NCBI RefSeq assembly: GCF_017165765.1
Contig: NZ_JAFGZD010000028.1
Span: 1 to 58,606 of the forward strand
Source of the DNA: Pseudomonas capsici
GTDB taxonomy: Bacteria; Pseudomonadota; Gammaproteobacteria; Pseudomonadales; Pseudomonadaceae
DNA length: 58,606 nt
Reading direction: 5' to 3'
Below are positions 37,949 to 48,005 of this stretch, in pieces (position 1 is the stretch's first letter; each line of letters opens with the position of its first letter). The notes beneath the pieces are model-generated. The model saw only the letters and a program-made list of their open reading frames with translations. It searched no databases and was not told where the DNA came from. The translations under genes and the position numbers were made by a program.

Positions 37949-39358
37949 ATGAATGGCCCACTACGACGCCTGTCGACCCCCACGCTATTGAGCCTCGCCG
38001 TCGCGCTCGGCCTGAGCGGCTGTGCCGGCCTGCCCGATCAACGCCTTGCCAATGAAGCCCTTAAAAACGGCGACACCGCACTGGCGCAGCAGAACTATCG
38101 GCAACTGGCGGACCTGGGCTACAGCGATGCACAAGTCGGCCTGGCCGACATCCAGGTCAGTACCGGGGACCCTGCCCAGCTCAAAGAGGCAGAAGCCACC
38201 TATCGTGCCGCCGCCGAAACGTCACCTCGGGCTCAATCGCGTCTGGGGCGTCTGCTGGCCGTCAAGCCCGATGCCACAGTGGCCGAGCACCACGAAGCGG
38301 AAGCCTTGCTCACCAAGGCATTCGCCAATGGCGAGTCCGGCACCCTGCTGCCGCTGGCCATGCTCTACCTGCAATACCCGCAAGACTTTCCGAACGTGAA
38401 TGCCCAGCAGAAGATCAACCAGTGGCGTGCCACGGGTTATCCGGAAGCCGGTCTGGCCCAGGTGCTGCTGTATCGCACCCAGGGCACTTACGACCAGCAT
38501 CTGGATGAAGTCGAAAGCATCTGCAAGCAGGCACTCAACAGCACCGACATCTGCTACGTCGAACTGGCCACCGTGTATCAGAAACGCGGCCAGACCGAGC
38601 AGCAGGCAGCACTGATCGAACAACTCAAGAGCGCCCATGCCTCGGGGCGCGTCAGTGCCCAGCGAGTGGACGGCGTAGCCCGTGTGCTGGGTGACAGCCA
38701 GATCGGTACTCCGGACGAGAAGACCGCCCAGCAACTGCTGGAAGATATCGCCCCCGGCTACCCGGTTTCCTGGGTCACCCTGGCCAAACTGCTGTACGAC
38801 TTCCCTGAACTGGGTGACGTGGACAAGATGATGGAGTACCTGGACAACGGTCGTGCTGCGGACCAACCCCGCGCCGAACTGCTGCTGGGCCGTCTCTACT
38901 ACGAAGGCAAATGGGTGCCGGCCGACGCGAAGAAGGCCGAAGAGCATCTGCAGAAAGCCGCAGCGACCGAAATCTCCGCCCACTACTACCTGGGTCAGAT
39001 CTACCGTCGTGGCTATCTGGGCGAAGTCTATTCACAGAAAGCTCTGGACGAATTGTTGATCGCCGCCCGTGGCGGCCAGAACAGCGCCGATTTCGCCATC
39101 GCTCAACTGTTCTCCCAAGGCAAGGGCACCAAGCCCGATCCGGTCAACGCATGGGTCTTCGGCCAGTTGGCACTGGCTCAAGGCACACCGCAAGCCACCG
39201 AGCTTGCCCAGGTACTCGATGCTCAACTACCGCCTGAAAAACGCGCCGCCGCCCAAGGGCTGCTGCAACGCGAACAAAAGGTCCGGGGCGTCACAGCCAG
39301 ACAGAACGTACTGGTTCAGACCCTGACAGAAGAAAAAGACGGTGAGGAAGCGCTATGA
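37949..39358 (+). CDS. algK: Alginate export lipoprotein AlgK
   Basis: AlgK is an outer-membrane lipoprotein scaffold that helps AlgE assemble and links it to the periplasmic complex. The lipobox is LSGC with acylated C25. The rest of the 469 residues consists of Sel1/TPR-like helical repeats such as LLLGRLYYEGKWVPADAKKAE and YYLGQIYRRGYLGEV. Its stop overlaps the algE start by four bases. Confidence 0.96.
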   Translation: MNGPLRRLSTPTLLSLAVALGLSGCAGLPDQRLANEALKNGDTALAQQNYRQLADLGYSDAQVGLADIQVSTGDPAQLKEAEATYRAAAETSPRAQSRLGRLLAVKPDATVAEHHEAEALLTKAFANGESGTLLPLAMLYLQYPQDFPNVNAQQKINQWRATGYPEAGLAQVLLYRTQGTYDQHLDEVESICKQALNSTDICYVELATVYQKRGQTEQQAALIEQLKSAHASGRVSAQRVDGVARVLGDSQIGTPDEKTAQQLLEDIAPGYPVSWVTLAKLLYDFPELGDVDKMMEYLDNGRAADQPRAELLLGRLYYEGKWVPADAKKAEEHLQKAAATEISAHYYLGQIYRRGYLGEVYSQKALDELLIAARGGQNSADFAIAQLFSQGKGTKPDPVNAWVFGQLALAQGTPQATELAQVLDAQLPPEKRAAAQGLLQREQKVRGVTARQNVLVQTLTEEKDGEEAL

Positions 39359-40863
39359 AGTTGAATCCCCTGATGGCCGCCGGCATGGGCCTAGGTTTTA
39401 CTCTGCTGTGGGCCTGCCCGACTCTGGCTGCGCTGACTGAAGAACAGAATTTCGGTATTGAAGTAAAGATCAGCGCACAGTCCGAAGACGACCGTGACCT
39501 GGGCACCCGCTCGGGCGGTGACGTCCAGGGCCTGGGCCTGGACCTGCGTCCATGGGTCTACGGCCAGAGCGGCAACTGGAGCGCTTACGCCATGGGCCAG
39601 GTGGTCACCGCCACCGATACCATCCAGACCGACCCGCTGGAACAGACCACCACGACCAACAATGGCGAAACCGGCACCCAGCGCTCGCGCGGCAACTCCA
39701 GCGAGCGCGAAGTCGACAAGAGCTACGCAGCCCTGCGTGAATTCTGGATCGGCTACAGCGGCTTCACGCCCTACCCGGGCGAAATCCTCAAGGTAGGTCG
39801 CCAGCGTCTGCGCAACGATGACGGTCAGTGGCACGACACCAACATCGAAGCCATCAACTGGACCTTCGACACCACCTTGCTGCGTGCCGAACTGGGCGCT
39901 GCACAACGCTTCAGCGAATACCGCACCGACCTGACCGAACTGGCTCCGGACGATGAAGACCGCCTGCACCTGTTCGGCTCGGCCAGCTATCAGTGGACCC
40001 CAGGCCAATGGGTAGGTATTCGTGCCCACCACAGCCAGGATGACGGCAAGCTCAAGAACCAGAACGAAGTCCTGGACGATCTGGACAAGACCTCCAACGG
40101 CGACCTGACCTGGCTGGGTCTGACGGCTGACAGCGATGCCTACAACCATCGCAACACCAATGCCGTCAACTACTGGGGCAGCCTGACCGGCATGACCGGC
40201 AATCGCGACGAAATCGGCGCCATCTACAACCCTGCCACCGATCAGTACCTGGCTGGCCAGAAAACCAGCCGCGACGTCAACGGCTGGGCCACCGATCTGG
40301 GTATCCGGTTCCGTCTCGATCCACAATGGCAAGTCGGTGCCGCCTATGCGCGCGCCAGCAAGGACTACGTCCAGAACGGCCTGGAAAGTAACCGCTCCAA
40401 CTGGACCGGCACACGCTCGCGCATTCATCGCTTCGGTGAAGCCTTCCAGGGCGAAATGGCCAACGTGGAAACCGGAACTCTGTTCGCTTCGTGGCGCATG
40501 AACGACGAATACGACGCGTCCCTGATCTACCACAAGTTCCGTCGCGTGGACGGTAACTCGGGTATCGGCGGCGCGGGCATCAACCCTAACCGGGAAATCA
40601 CCGATGCCAACGGCGTACCGACCAACACCTTCAGCTCCCTGCCGCTGGAAGACGGCCGCAAGGACCTGGGTCAGGAAATGGATCTGGTCGTCACCAAGTA
40701 TTTCAAACAGGGCCTGCTGCCTGCCGCAGTAAGCCAGTCGATCGATGAACCTTCGGCACTGGTGCGCTTGCGTGCAGGTGTCTTCAAGCCCGGCGACGCT
40801 TACCACAATGGCGTGGATGACTACATGCACCGCGCAATTGTCGACGTCATCTGGCGCTTCTGA
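39355..40863 (+). CDS. algE: Alginate export porin AlgE
   Basis: AlgE is an 18-strand outer-membrane beta-barrel through which alginate leaves the cell. The 502 residues begin with a signal peptide (GMGLGFTLLWACPTLA) and end in an aromatic residue (VDVIWRF), as outer-membrane barrels do. Arg-rich strand segments such as EILKVGRQRLRNDDGQWHD line the basic pore in the P. aeruginosa homologue. It is translationally coupled to algK. Confidence 0.96.
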   Translation: MKLNPLMAAGMGLGFTLLWACPTLAALTEEQNFGIEVKISAQSEDDRDLGTRSGGDVQGLGLDLRPWVYGQSGNWSAYAMGQVVTATDTIQTDPLEQTTTTNNGETGTQRSRGNSSEREVDKSYAALREFWIGYSGFTPYPGEILKVGRQRLRNDDGQWHDTNIEAINWTFDTTLLRAELGAAQRFSEYRTDLTELAPDDEDRLHLFGSASYQWTPGQWVGIRAHHSQDDGKLKNQNEVLDDLDKTSNGDLTWLGLTADSDAYNHRNTNAVNYWGSLTGMTGNRDEIGAIYNPATDQYLAGQKTSRDVNGWATDLGIRFRLDPQWQVGAAYARASKDYVQNGLESNRSNWTGTRSRIHRFGEAFQGEMANVETGTLFASWRMNDEYDASLIYHKFRRVDGNSGIGGAGINPNREITDANGVPTNTFSSLPLEDGRKDLGQEMDLVVTKYFKQGLLPAAVSQSIDEPSALVRLRAGVFKPGDAYHNGVDDYMHRAIVDVIWRF

Positions 40864-40890
40864 TGCGAACCGCCAAAGGAGTGCGATGAG

Positions 40891-42495
40891 ATGAACAGTC
40901 AAGCAAGCAATGTGCGCAAGCGCACCTGGCCTCACGCCCTGCTCGAAAGCGCAGTGCTGAGCAGTGCGCTGCTGATGGCCAGCACTGCAGCGCTGGCCAA
41001 TACTGCGCCGGTCGCCCCCGCTTCAAACGTAAAGGAACTCAAGGAGGCCAAGAGCTACAACATCAGCAGTGCGCCCATCGAGCCGCTGGCAATGGACAAG
41101 CCTGTGCTGCCGGACATCAGCGGTTATACCGCTGAAGCGGCCCTGAAAAAGATCGACCGCAGCAAGCCGGGCAAAGTCACCGTGGCGCGCATGATGGAAG
41201 AAACGGGCCTCAAGGAATTCATCGGCGGCGATAACAAGATGGCCGAATGGGTTGCCCGCCAGCGCGGCATCCCGCAAGCCATCATGATCTCCGACGGTTA
41301 TGTGAACCTGCAGGACCTGGCCAAAAAAGTGCCGAAACAGTTTCTGAGTGAAGTCTCGCCAGGCGTGTACATCGCGCGCCTGCCGATCCTGGTCAAGGAA
41401 ACCGGCATCTTCGAAATCGACAAGAGAACGAAGGAACTGCGTCTGTCCCAGGAAAAAGGCTCGTTCCTGGTCAGCGAAGGCAAGTTGCTCATCACTCACA
41501 CCCGGGTCGACGCCTGGAGTGAGCAGCGCAACGGTCTGGCACTGTATCGCAAGCCCGACGAGTTCCGGCCTTTCGTGCTGACCTGGGGTGGCTCCGAAAC
41601 CTGGATCGCCAATACCAAGATGTCGAGCATGGGCTATGACCAGAGCAAGTCCTACGGCATCAGTATTTCGCAGTACACACCCAACACCGCGAAGATTCTC
41701 AATCGCCCCGAGCCGACCGGCTGGATCGTCGATTCGGAATTCTATGACATGTGGTACGGCTTCTACTGCTACGAAACCCGTGACTTCGTGATCAAGGGCA
41801 ATACCTACAAAGACAACATCGTCTACGGCATTGACCCCCATGACCGCTCGCACAATCTGATCATTGCCGAGAACGAAGTCTACGGGACCCGTAAAAAGCA
41901 CGGGATCATCATTTCCCGGGAAGTGGACAACAGCTTCATCTTCCGCAACAAGAGCCACAACAACAAACTCTCCGGCGTGGTACTGGACCGTAACAGCGTC
42001 AACAACATCGTCGCCTACAACGAGATCTACCAGAACCACACCGACGGCATCACGCTGTACGAAAGCGGCAACAACCTGCTGTGGGGCAACCGCGTCATCG
42101 CCAACCGCCGCCACGGTATCCGCGTGCGTAACAGCGTGAACATCAAGCTCTATGAAAACGTCGCCATGGCCAACGGTCTGATGGGCGTCTACGGCCACAT
42201 CAAGGACCTGACCAATACCGACCGCGACATCGCTCTGGACCCCTTCGACGCCGAAGTGTCGCTGATCCTGGTAGGTGGCGAGCTGACCAGTAACGGCTCC
42301 GGCCCGCTGTCCATCGACTCGCCCCTGAGCGTAGAGCTTTATCGCGTGTCGATGCTCGCCCCGACCAAGCAAGTAGGCATCAGCCTCAACGGCATTCTGG
42401 GTGAGCGTCAGGACGAAATCCTCGACCTGATGATACGTCAGCAGAAAGCCGTGTTGATCGACCCCGTTGAAAGCCAGACCGAACTGCGGGAATGA
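40891..42495 (+). CDS. algG: Mannuronan C5-epimerase AlgG
   Basis: AlgG is a periplasmic enzyme that converts mannuronate to guluronate within the polymer and helps protect it during export. The 534 residues begin with a signal peptide (LLESAVLSSALLMASTAALA). A right-handed beta-helix follows, built of repeats such as NKSHNNKLSGVVLDRNSVNN. The catalytic motif DPHD is intact at residues 315-318. Confidence 0.96.
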   Translation: MNSQASNVRKRTWPHALLESAVLSSALLMASTAALANTAPVAPASNVKELKEAKSYNISSAPIEPLAMDKPVLPDISGYTAEAALKKIDRSKPGKVTVARMMEETGLKEFIGGDNKMAEWVARQRGIPQAIMISDGYVNLQDLAKKVPKQFLSEVSPGVYIARLPILVKETGIFEIDKRTKELRLSQEKGSFLVSEGKLLITHTRVDAWSEQRNGLALYRKPDEFRPFVLTWGGSETWIANTKMSSMGYDQSKSYGISISQYTPNTAKILNRPEPTGWIVDSEFYDMWYGFYCYETRDFVIKGNTYKDNIVYGIDPHDRSHNLIIAENEVYGTRKKHGIIISREVDNSFIFRNKSHNNKLSGVVLDRNSVNNIVAYNEIYQNHTDGITLYESGNNLLWGNRVIANRRHGIRVRNSVNIKLYENVAMANGLMGVYGHIKDLTNTDRDIALDPFDAEVSLILVGGELTSNGSGPLSIDSPLSVELYRVSMLAPTKQVGISLNGILGERQDEILDLMIRQQKAVLIDPVESQTELRE

Positions 42496-42509
42496 GGAAA
42501 GGTATTTTT

Positions 42510-43949
42510 ATGCACGCCAAACTGATCAAGCTATTGAGCCTCTCCAGCCTGACCGCCGCCTTGATGGCCGCCGCTGGAGCGGCTCGCGCAGATGACTCGC
42601 AAGCGCCGACCTTCACCGCCGAGCCTTGCTGCAGCCTGTGCCCTGCTGCCCATGACGCGAAAAACTACACCACGCGCTATCAGCAGAACTTCACCACCCT
42701 GATTCAGGCCGAAGGCGACTGGCTGTTCCGTACCCAGGAAGACCTGCGTACCGAGTTCGACACAACGCCCGCCGGCTATCGCCGTCTGCAGGAACTGCAC
42801 GATGCCTTCAAGAGAAAGGGTGTCGAGCTGGTGATGGTCTATCAGCCGACTCGTGGCCTGGTAGATCGCAACAAATTGTTTCCTGCCGATCGCGACAAAT
42901 ACGACTACGACAAGGCTCTGAAAAACTATCAGGCCATGCTCGGTCGCTTCAGCAAGATGGGCTACTGGGTGCCGGACCTGTCGCCGTTGACCAACGAGCA
43001 ACAGGCCCATGATTTCTACTTCCGCGGCGACCAGCACTGGACACCTTACGGCGCTCAGCGCACTGCGAAAATCGTTGCCGAAACCGTGAAGAAAGTCCCC
43101 GGCTATGCCGACATTCCGAAGCGTGAATTCGAGAGTCACAAGTCCGGACGCATGGGCAAGACCGGAACCCTGCACAACATGGCTGGTCAATTGTGCGGCA
43201 CCAGCTACGCGATTCAGTACATGGATCAGTTCACCACCGAGCCCAAGGGCGAGGCCGGTGACGGCGATCTGTTCGGTGATTCCGGCAACCCGGAAATCAC
43301 CCTGGTCGGTACCAGTCACAGCGGCAAGAACTACAACTTCGGTGGCTTCCTTCAGGAATACATCGGGGCCGATGTGCTGAACGTGGCATTCCCTGGTGGC
43401 GGTCTGGAAGGCGCAATGCTGCAGTACCTGGGCAGTGAAGACTTCCAGCAGCGTCCACCGAAGATCCTGATCTGGGAATTCTCGCCGCTGTATCGCCTGG
43501 ACCAGGAAACCATCTACCGCCAGATGATGGCGCTGCTGGATAACGGTTGCGAAGGCAAGCCTGCGGTATTGAGTGCCAGCACCACACTCAAGCCGGGCAC
43601 CAACGAAGTGTTGGTAAACGGCAAGAACGGTATCAAGGACATCCGCAACAGCAAGAACCAGATCGATATCCAGTTCGAAGATACCTCGGTGAAAGTTCTG
43701 CAGGCCAGGCTCTGGTACATGAACGGTCGCCATGAAGATCTGAAAATCGAGAAGCCGGACACCGCCGATACCGACGGACGCTTCGCCTTTGAGTTACGAG
43801 AGGACGAAGACTGGTCAAACCAACAATTGCTCGCTCTTGAAATTCAAGGCCCGGAAGCCGGAACAGAACCACTGAAAGTCGAAGCAAAAGTATGCAAGCG
43901 CAATGATCTGCCAGGCACTGCGCAACACACCGCTCAAGCCGGACTATGA
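42510..43949 (+). CDS. algX: Alginate O-acetyltransferase AlgX
   Basis: AlgX is a periplasmic SGNH-like enzyme that transfers acetyl groups to mannuronate and binds the chain with a C-terminal carbohydrate module. The catalytic residues match the P. aeruginosa numbering: D174 and H176 in GDQHW, and S269 in VGTSHSG. A signal peptide (LIKLLSLSSLTAALMAAAGAARA) is present. I use ATG 42510, which has AGGAAAGG 7 nt upstream; an earlier ATG at 42492 overlaps the algG stop. Confidence 0.95.
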   Translation: MHAKLIKLLSLSSLTAALMAAAGAARADDSQAPTFTAEPCCSLCPAAHDAKNYTTRYQQNFTTLIQAEGDWLFRTQEDLRTEFDTTPAGYRRLQELHDAFKRKGVELVMVYQPTRGLVDRNKLFPADRDKYDYDKALKNYQAMLGRFSKMGYWVPDLSPLTNEQQAHDFYFRGDQHWTPYGAQRTAKIVAETVKKVPGYADIPKREFESHKSGRMGKTGTLHNMAGQLCGTSYAIQYMDQFTTEPKGEAGDGDLFGDSGNPEITLVGTSHSGKNYNFGGFLQEYIGADVLNVAFPGGGLEGAMLQYLGSEDFQQRPPKILIWEFSPLYRLDQETIYRQMMALLDNGCEGKPAVLSASTTLKPGTNEVLVNGKNGIKDIRNSKNQIDIQFEDTSVKVLQARLWYMNGRHEDLKIEKPDTADTDGRFAFELREDEDWSNQQLLALEIQGPEAGTEPLKVEAKVCKRNDLPGTAQHTAQAGL

Positions 43950-43957
43950 GGTGACTT

Positions 43958-45091
43958 ATGCAGACTCCGAAACTGATACGCCCTACCCTGCTGTCGATGG
44001 CAATCCTGTCATCGATGGCATGGGCATCGGGTGCATCTGCCACAAGCACGCTGGTTCCCCCACAGGGTTACTCGGCACCTATCGAGAAAATGAAAACCGG
44101 CAGCCACGACTTCACATGTGACGCCGTGCCGAAACCGTACACCGACAAACTGGTGTTTCGCAGCAAGTACGAAGGTTCCGACAAGGCTCGGGCAACGCTC
44201 AATGAAGAGTCCGAAGAAGCCTTCCGCGATGCAACCAAAGACATCACGACACTTGAGCGCGGTATCAGCAAAGTCGTCATGCAGTACATGCGTGACGGCC
44301 GCCCGGAACAACTCGATTGTGCGTTGAACATGCTCACCACCTGGGCTCAGGCCGATGCGCTCGAGTCCCGCGAGTTCAACCACACCGGCAAGTCCATGCG
44401 CAAATGGGCACTGGGCAGCATGGCATCGTCCTATCTGCGCCTGAAGTTCTCCGAGTCGCATCCGCTGGCCAACCGTCAGCAGCAGACTCAAGTCATCGAA
44501 GCCTGGTTCAGCAAACTGGCAGACCAGGTAGTCAGTGACTGGAGCAACCTGCCCATGGAAAAGATCAACAACCACTCGTACTGGGCCGCATGGTCGGTGA
44601 TGGCGACCGCTGTCGCCACCAACCGCCGCGACCTGTTCGACTGGGCGGTCAAGGAATACAAGATCGCTGCCTATCAGGTCGACAAGGACGGCTTCCTGCC
44701 CAACGAAGTCAAGCGTCGTCAGCGCGCCCTGGCGTATCACAACTACGCCCTGCCGCCACTGGCAATGATCGCCAGCTTCTCCCTGGCCAATGGCGTCGAC
44801 CTGCGTAACGAAAACAACGGCGCGCTCAAACGCCTGGGCGACCGGGTACTGGCCGGCGTCAAGGATCCTGACGACTTCGCCTCCCGCGGTGGCACGAAGC
44901 AGGACATGAGCGAGCTGAAAAAAGATCCGAAATTCGCCTGGCTCGAACCGTTCTGCTCGCTCTACAGCTGCAGCCCGGATGTGATCGAGCACAAGCATGA
45001 GATGCAACCGTTCAAGACGTTCCGTCTGGGCGGCGACCTGACCAAAGTCTACGACCCGTCCCATGACAAAGGTGACAAGGGCGGTTCGTGA
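43958..45091 (+). CDS. algL: Alginate lyase AlgL
   Basis: AlgL is a periplasmic family PL5 lyase that degrades alginate which escapes into the periplasm. The 377 residues start with a signal peptide (LLSMAILSSMAWASGASA). The catalytic motif NNHSYW has its His at 206, with RRQRALAYHNYALPP downstream. The sequence closely resembles P. syringae AlgL, which supports the organism assignment. Confidence 0.96.
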   Translation: MQTPKLIRPTLLSMAILSSMAWASGASATSTLVPPQGYSAPIEKMKTGSHDFTCDAVPKPYTDKLVFRSKYEGSDKARATLNEESEEAFRDATKDITTLERGISKVVMQYMRDGRPEQLDCALNMLTTWAQADALESREFNHTGKSMRKWALGSMASSYLRLKFSESHPLANRQQQTQVIEAWFSKLADQVVSDWSNLPMEKINNHSYWAAWSVMATAVATNRRDLFDWAVKEYKIAAYQVDKDGFLPNEVKRRQRALAYHNYALPPLAMIASFSLANGVDLRNENNGALKRLGDRVLAGVKDPDDFASRGGTKQDMSELKKDPKFAWLEPFCSLYSCSPDVIEHKHEMQPFKTFRLGGDLTKVYDPSHDKGDKGGS

Positions 45092-45104
45092 TTCACGCAT
45101 GGCT

Positions 45105-45161
45105 CTGTGGGAGGGAGCTTGCTCGCGACTGAGCTGTTCGTGAGCAAGCTCCCTCCCACAG
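45105..45161. repeat. REP pair between algL and algI
   Basis: CTGTGGGAGGGAGCTTGCTC (45105-45124) and its exact complement (45142-45161) form a perfect 20-bp inverted repeat with a 17-nt centre, inside the alginate transcript. Confidence 0.88.
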
Positions 45162-45185
45162 AACAGGCACAGGTAAATGCAGTAT

Positions 45186-45217
45186 CCCCCCCGATTTTCA
45201 TGGGGGGTTTGGGGGGG
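45186..45217. repeat. Poly-C / poly-G hairpin before algI
   Basis: C7 at 45186-45192 can pair with G6 at 45202-45207 or G7 at 45211-45217. The tracts lie 40-70 bases upstream of algI, so slippage could not change an open reading frame, but the structure could stall polymerase or ribosomes. Confidence 0.7.
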
Positions 45218-45256
45218 CTTTGAGCCCTTGAATGTTGGACAAACGGAGAGATAAGG

Positions 45257-46807
45257 ATGGTTTTCTCATCCAACGTGTTCCTGTTTCTGTTCTTGCCGAT
45301 CTTCTTCGGCCTGTACTACATAAGCGGGCAACGCTACCGCAACCTGTTGTTGCTGATCGCCAGCTACATCTTCTATGCCTGGTGGCGTGTGGACTTCCTG
45401 ACGTTGTTTATCGCCGTCACTGTCTGGAACTACTGGATCGGCCTGCGGATCGGGGCCAGCGGAGTCAGAACCAAAACGGCGCAGCGCTGGCTGTTGCTCG
45501 GCGTGGGCGTCGACCTGTGCATCCTGGGCTACTTCAAGTACGCCAACTTCGGTGTCGACAGCATCAACGCGGCCATGACCTCGATGGGCCTGGAGCCATT
45601 CATCCTGACCCACGTACTGCTGCCAATCGGTATCTCGTTCTACATCTTCGAGTCCATCAGCTACATCATCGACGTCTATCGCGGCGATACACCGGCCACG
45701 CGCAACCTGATCGACTTCGCTGCATTCGTTGCGATCTTCCCGCACCTGATCGCCGGTCCCGTACTGCGTTTCCGCGACCTGGCCGATCAGTTCAACAACC
45801 GCACACACACGCTGGACAAGTTCTCCGAAGGCTGCACGCGTTTCATGCAGGGCTTCATCAAGAAAGTGTTCATCGCCGACACCCTGGCAGTTGTTGCAGA
45901 CCATTGCTTCGCACTGGAAAACCCGACCACAGGCGATGCCTGGCTGGGTGCGCTGGCCTACACCGCACAGCTGTATTTCGACTTCTCCGGTTACAGCGAC
46001 ATGGCAATCGGTCTGGGTCTGATGATGGGTTTCCGTTTCATGGAAAACTTCAAACAGCCTTACATCAGTCAGTCGATCACCGAGTTCTGGCGCCGCTGGC
46101 ACATCAGCCTCTCCACCTGGCTGCGTGACTACCTGTACATCACCCTGGGCGGCAACCGTGGCACCAAGTTCGCCACCTATCGCAACCTGTTCCTGACCAT
46201 GCTGCTGGGTGGTCTGTGGCACGGTGCGAATATCACCTACGTGATCTGGGGTGCGTGGCACGGCATGTGGCTGGCGATCGAAAAAGCGGTCGGCATCAAC
46301 ACCAAGCCTTACCACTTCAACCCGATCCGCTGGGCGCTGACCTTCCTGCTGGTAGTCATCGGCTGGGTCATCTTCCGCGCTGAAAACCTGCACGTTGCCA
46401 GCCGCATGTACAGCGCCATGTTCAGCTTCGGTGACTGGAACCTGTCGGAACTCAACCGTGCAAGCCTGACCGGCCTGCAAGTGGCGACGCTGATCCTGGC
46501 CTACGCAACTCTGGCGTTCTTCGGTCTGCGCGACTTCTACCAGGGTCGCTCGGAAAGCGACAAGCCCAAGGCCGACGGCCCGGCGACCGCAGAGCCCGGC
46601 ACCATCAAGGCCGTACCTGGCGACGCACCTGGCAGCATCAACCTGCCTGGCTACACCGTCGGTACCAACGCCCAGGTGCAACCGGCCTACTGGACTGTCG
46701 ACTGGTCTCGCTACGCCATGCGTGCGCTGATCCTGCTGCTGTTCATCGCTTCGATTCTCAAACTTTCGGCGCAGAGCTTCTCGCCGTTCCTTTACTTCCA
46801 GTTCTGA
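45257..46807 (+). CDS. algI: Alginate O-acetylase MBOAT AlgI
   Basis: AlgI is an integral membrane MBOAT protein thought to bring acetyl groups across the inner membrane for AlgJ and AlgX. The 516 residues contain many helices. The essential histidine H322 lies in GGLWHGANITYV, and a second WHG occurs at WGAWHGMW. A GGAG site precedes ATG 45257. A repeat-laden gap of 165 bp separates it from algL, the widest gap of the operon. Confidence 0.96.
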   Translation: MVFSSNVFLFLFLPIFFGLYYISGQRYRNLLLLIASYIFYAWWRVDFLTLFIAVTVWNYWIGLRIGASGVRTKTAQRWLLLGVGVDLCILGYFKYANFGVDSINAAMTSMGLEPFILTHVLLPIGISFYIFESISYIIDVYRGDTPATRNLIDFAAFVAIFPHLIAGPVLRFRDLADQFNNRTHTLDKFSEGCTRFMQGFIKKVFIADTLAVVADHCFALENPTTGDAWLGALAYTAQLYFDFSGYSDMAIGLGLMMGFRFMENFKQPYISQSITEFWRRWHISLSTWLRDYLYITLGGNRGTKFATYRNLFLTMLLGGLWHGANITYVIWGAWHGMWLAIEKAVGINTKPYHFNPIRWALTFLLVVIGWVIFRAENLHVASRMYSAMFSFGDWNLSELNRASLTGLQVATLILAYATLAFFGLRDFYQGRSESDKPKADGPATAEPGTIKAVPGDAPGSINLPGYTVGTNAQVQPAYWTVDWSRYAMRALILLLFIASILKLSAQSFSPFLYFQF

Positions 46808-46817
46808 GGAGCCTGAC

Positions 46818-47993
46818 ATGACCCGTTCATTACGAATCCTCTACGTCACGCTGTTCATGTCGCTGCTGGTGATTCTGGGTATCTGGTCGTTGCGCAGTTT
46901 CAGCAACTTCTCGACCTCGGCCGAAACCACAGTGCTGGACGGCAAGTGGACCAAGGCGGCGGAAACTCATTACGACGATGAGTTCCCGATCAAGCGCCTG
47001 GGCACCAACCTCTGGGCCGCCCTGGACTTCAAGCTGTTCAACGAAGGCCGTCCGGGCGTCGTGATCGGCAAGGACCAGTGGCTCTACACCGACGAAGAGT
47101 TCGATGCCATTGCCAATGGCGAGAAAAACGAAGCGGACAACCTGGCAATTATCCAGGGCGTACGCGACGAGCTGAAAAAGCAGGGCACGGAACTGGTACT
47201 GGCGATTGTTCCAGCCAAGACCCGTCTGTATCCCGAGCACATGGGCAAGAAAAAACCGGCCACCCTGCACACTGACCTGTACCAGCAATTCCATGCTCAG
47301 GTCGCGCAAGCCGGCATCTTCGCCCCTGACCTGCTGGCGCCGTTGCAGGCCGCCAAGCAGAAAGGCCAGGTGTTCCTGCGCACCGACACTCACTGGACCC
47401 CGCTGGGTGCAGAAGTGGCCGCGCAGCAACTGGGTGTCGCGATTTCCAGCAAGACTCCGTTGGACGGCGAACCCGAACAGTTCGTTACCCAGGCCAAGGA
47501 AGCAACGCCCTACAAAGGCGACCTGACCAACTTCCTGCCACTGGATCCGCTGTTCAGCAATTTGCTTCCAAAGCCGGATGATTTGCAACAACGCAGCACA
47601 AATCCTGTCGAAGGAACTGCCGCCGGTGATGATGCCTTGTTTGCAGACACCGAAATTCCTGTCGGCCTGGTTGGCACCAGTTACAGCGCCAACCCCAACT
47701 GGAACTTCGTCGGCGCCCTGAAGCAGGCATTGCGCAGCGACGTCGTCAACTACGCAGAAGACGGTCACGGACCGATTCTGCCGATGCTCAAATATCTGCA
47801 AACCGATGCGTTCAAGACCACCCCGCCACAAGTGGTCATCTGGGAATTCCCGGAGCGCTATCTGCCTGCTCACAACGACCTTGGCGAGTTCGATCAGAAG
47901 TGGATCGCCGAGCTGAAGAAGTCACGTGATAGCCAAGAGAATCTGGCCTTTAACACCAAACAATCCGAGTCGCCTGTACAGGCGCAAAACTGA
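46818..47993 (+). CDS. algJ: Alginate O-acetyltransferase AlgJ
   Basis: AlgJ is a periplasmic, membrane-tethered SGNH-like acetyltransferase, paralogous to the catalytic part of AlgX. The catalytic residues appear as D190 and H192 in DTHWTP and S288 in VGTSYS, at the same numbering as the P. aeruginosa protein. An uncleaved N-terminal signal anchor (LRILYVTLFMSLLVILGIW) is present. It follows algI by 10 bases. Confidence 0.96.
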   Translation: MTRSLRILYVTLFMSLLVILGIWSLRSFSNFSTSAETTVLDGKWTKAAETHYDDEFPIKRLGTNLWAALDFKLFNEGRPGVVIGKDQWLYTDEEFDAIANGEKNEADNLAIIQGVRDELKKQGTELVLAIVPAKTRLYPEHMGKKKPATLHTDLYQQFHAQVAQAGIFAPDLLAPLQAAKQKGQVFLRTDTHWTPLGAEVAAQQLGVAISSKTPLDGEPEQFVTQAKEATPYKGDLTNFLPLDPLFSNLLPKPDDLQQRSTNPVEGTAAGDDALFADTEIPVGLVGTSYSANPNWNFVGALKQALRSDVVNYAEDGHGPILPMLKYLQTDAFKTTPPQVVIWEFPERYLPAHNDLGEFDQKWIAELKKSRDSQENLAFNTKQSESPVQAQN

Positions 47994-48005
47994 GAGGACT
48001 CAATC

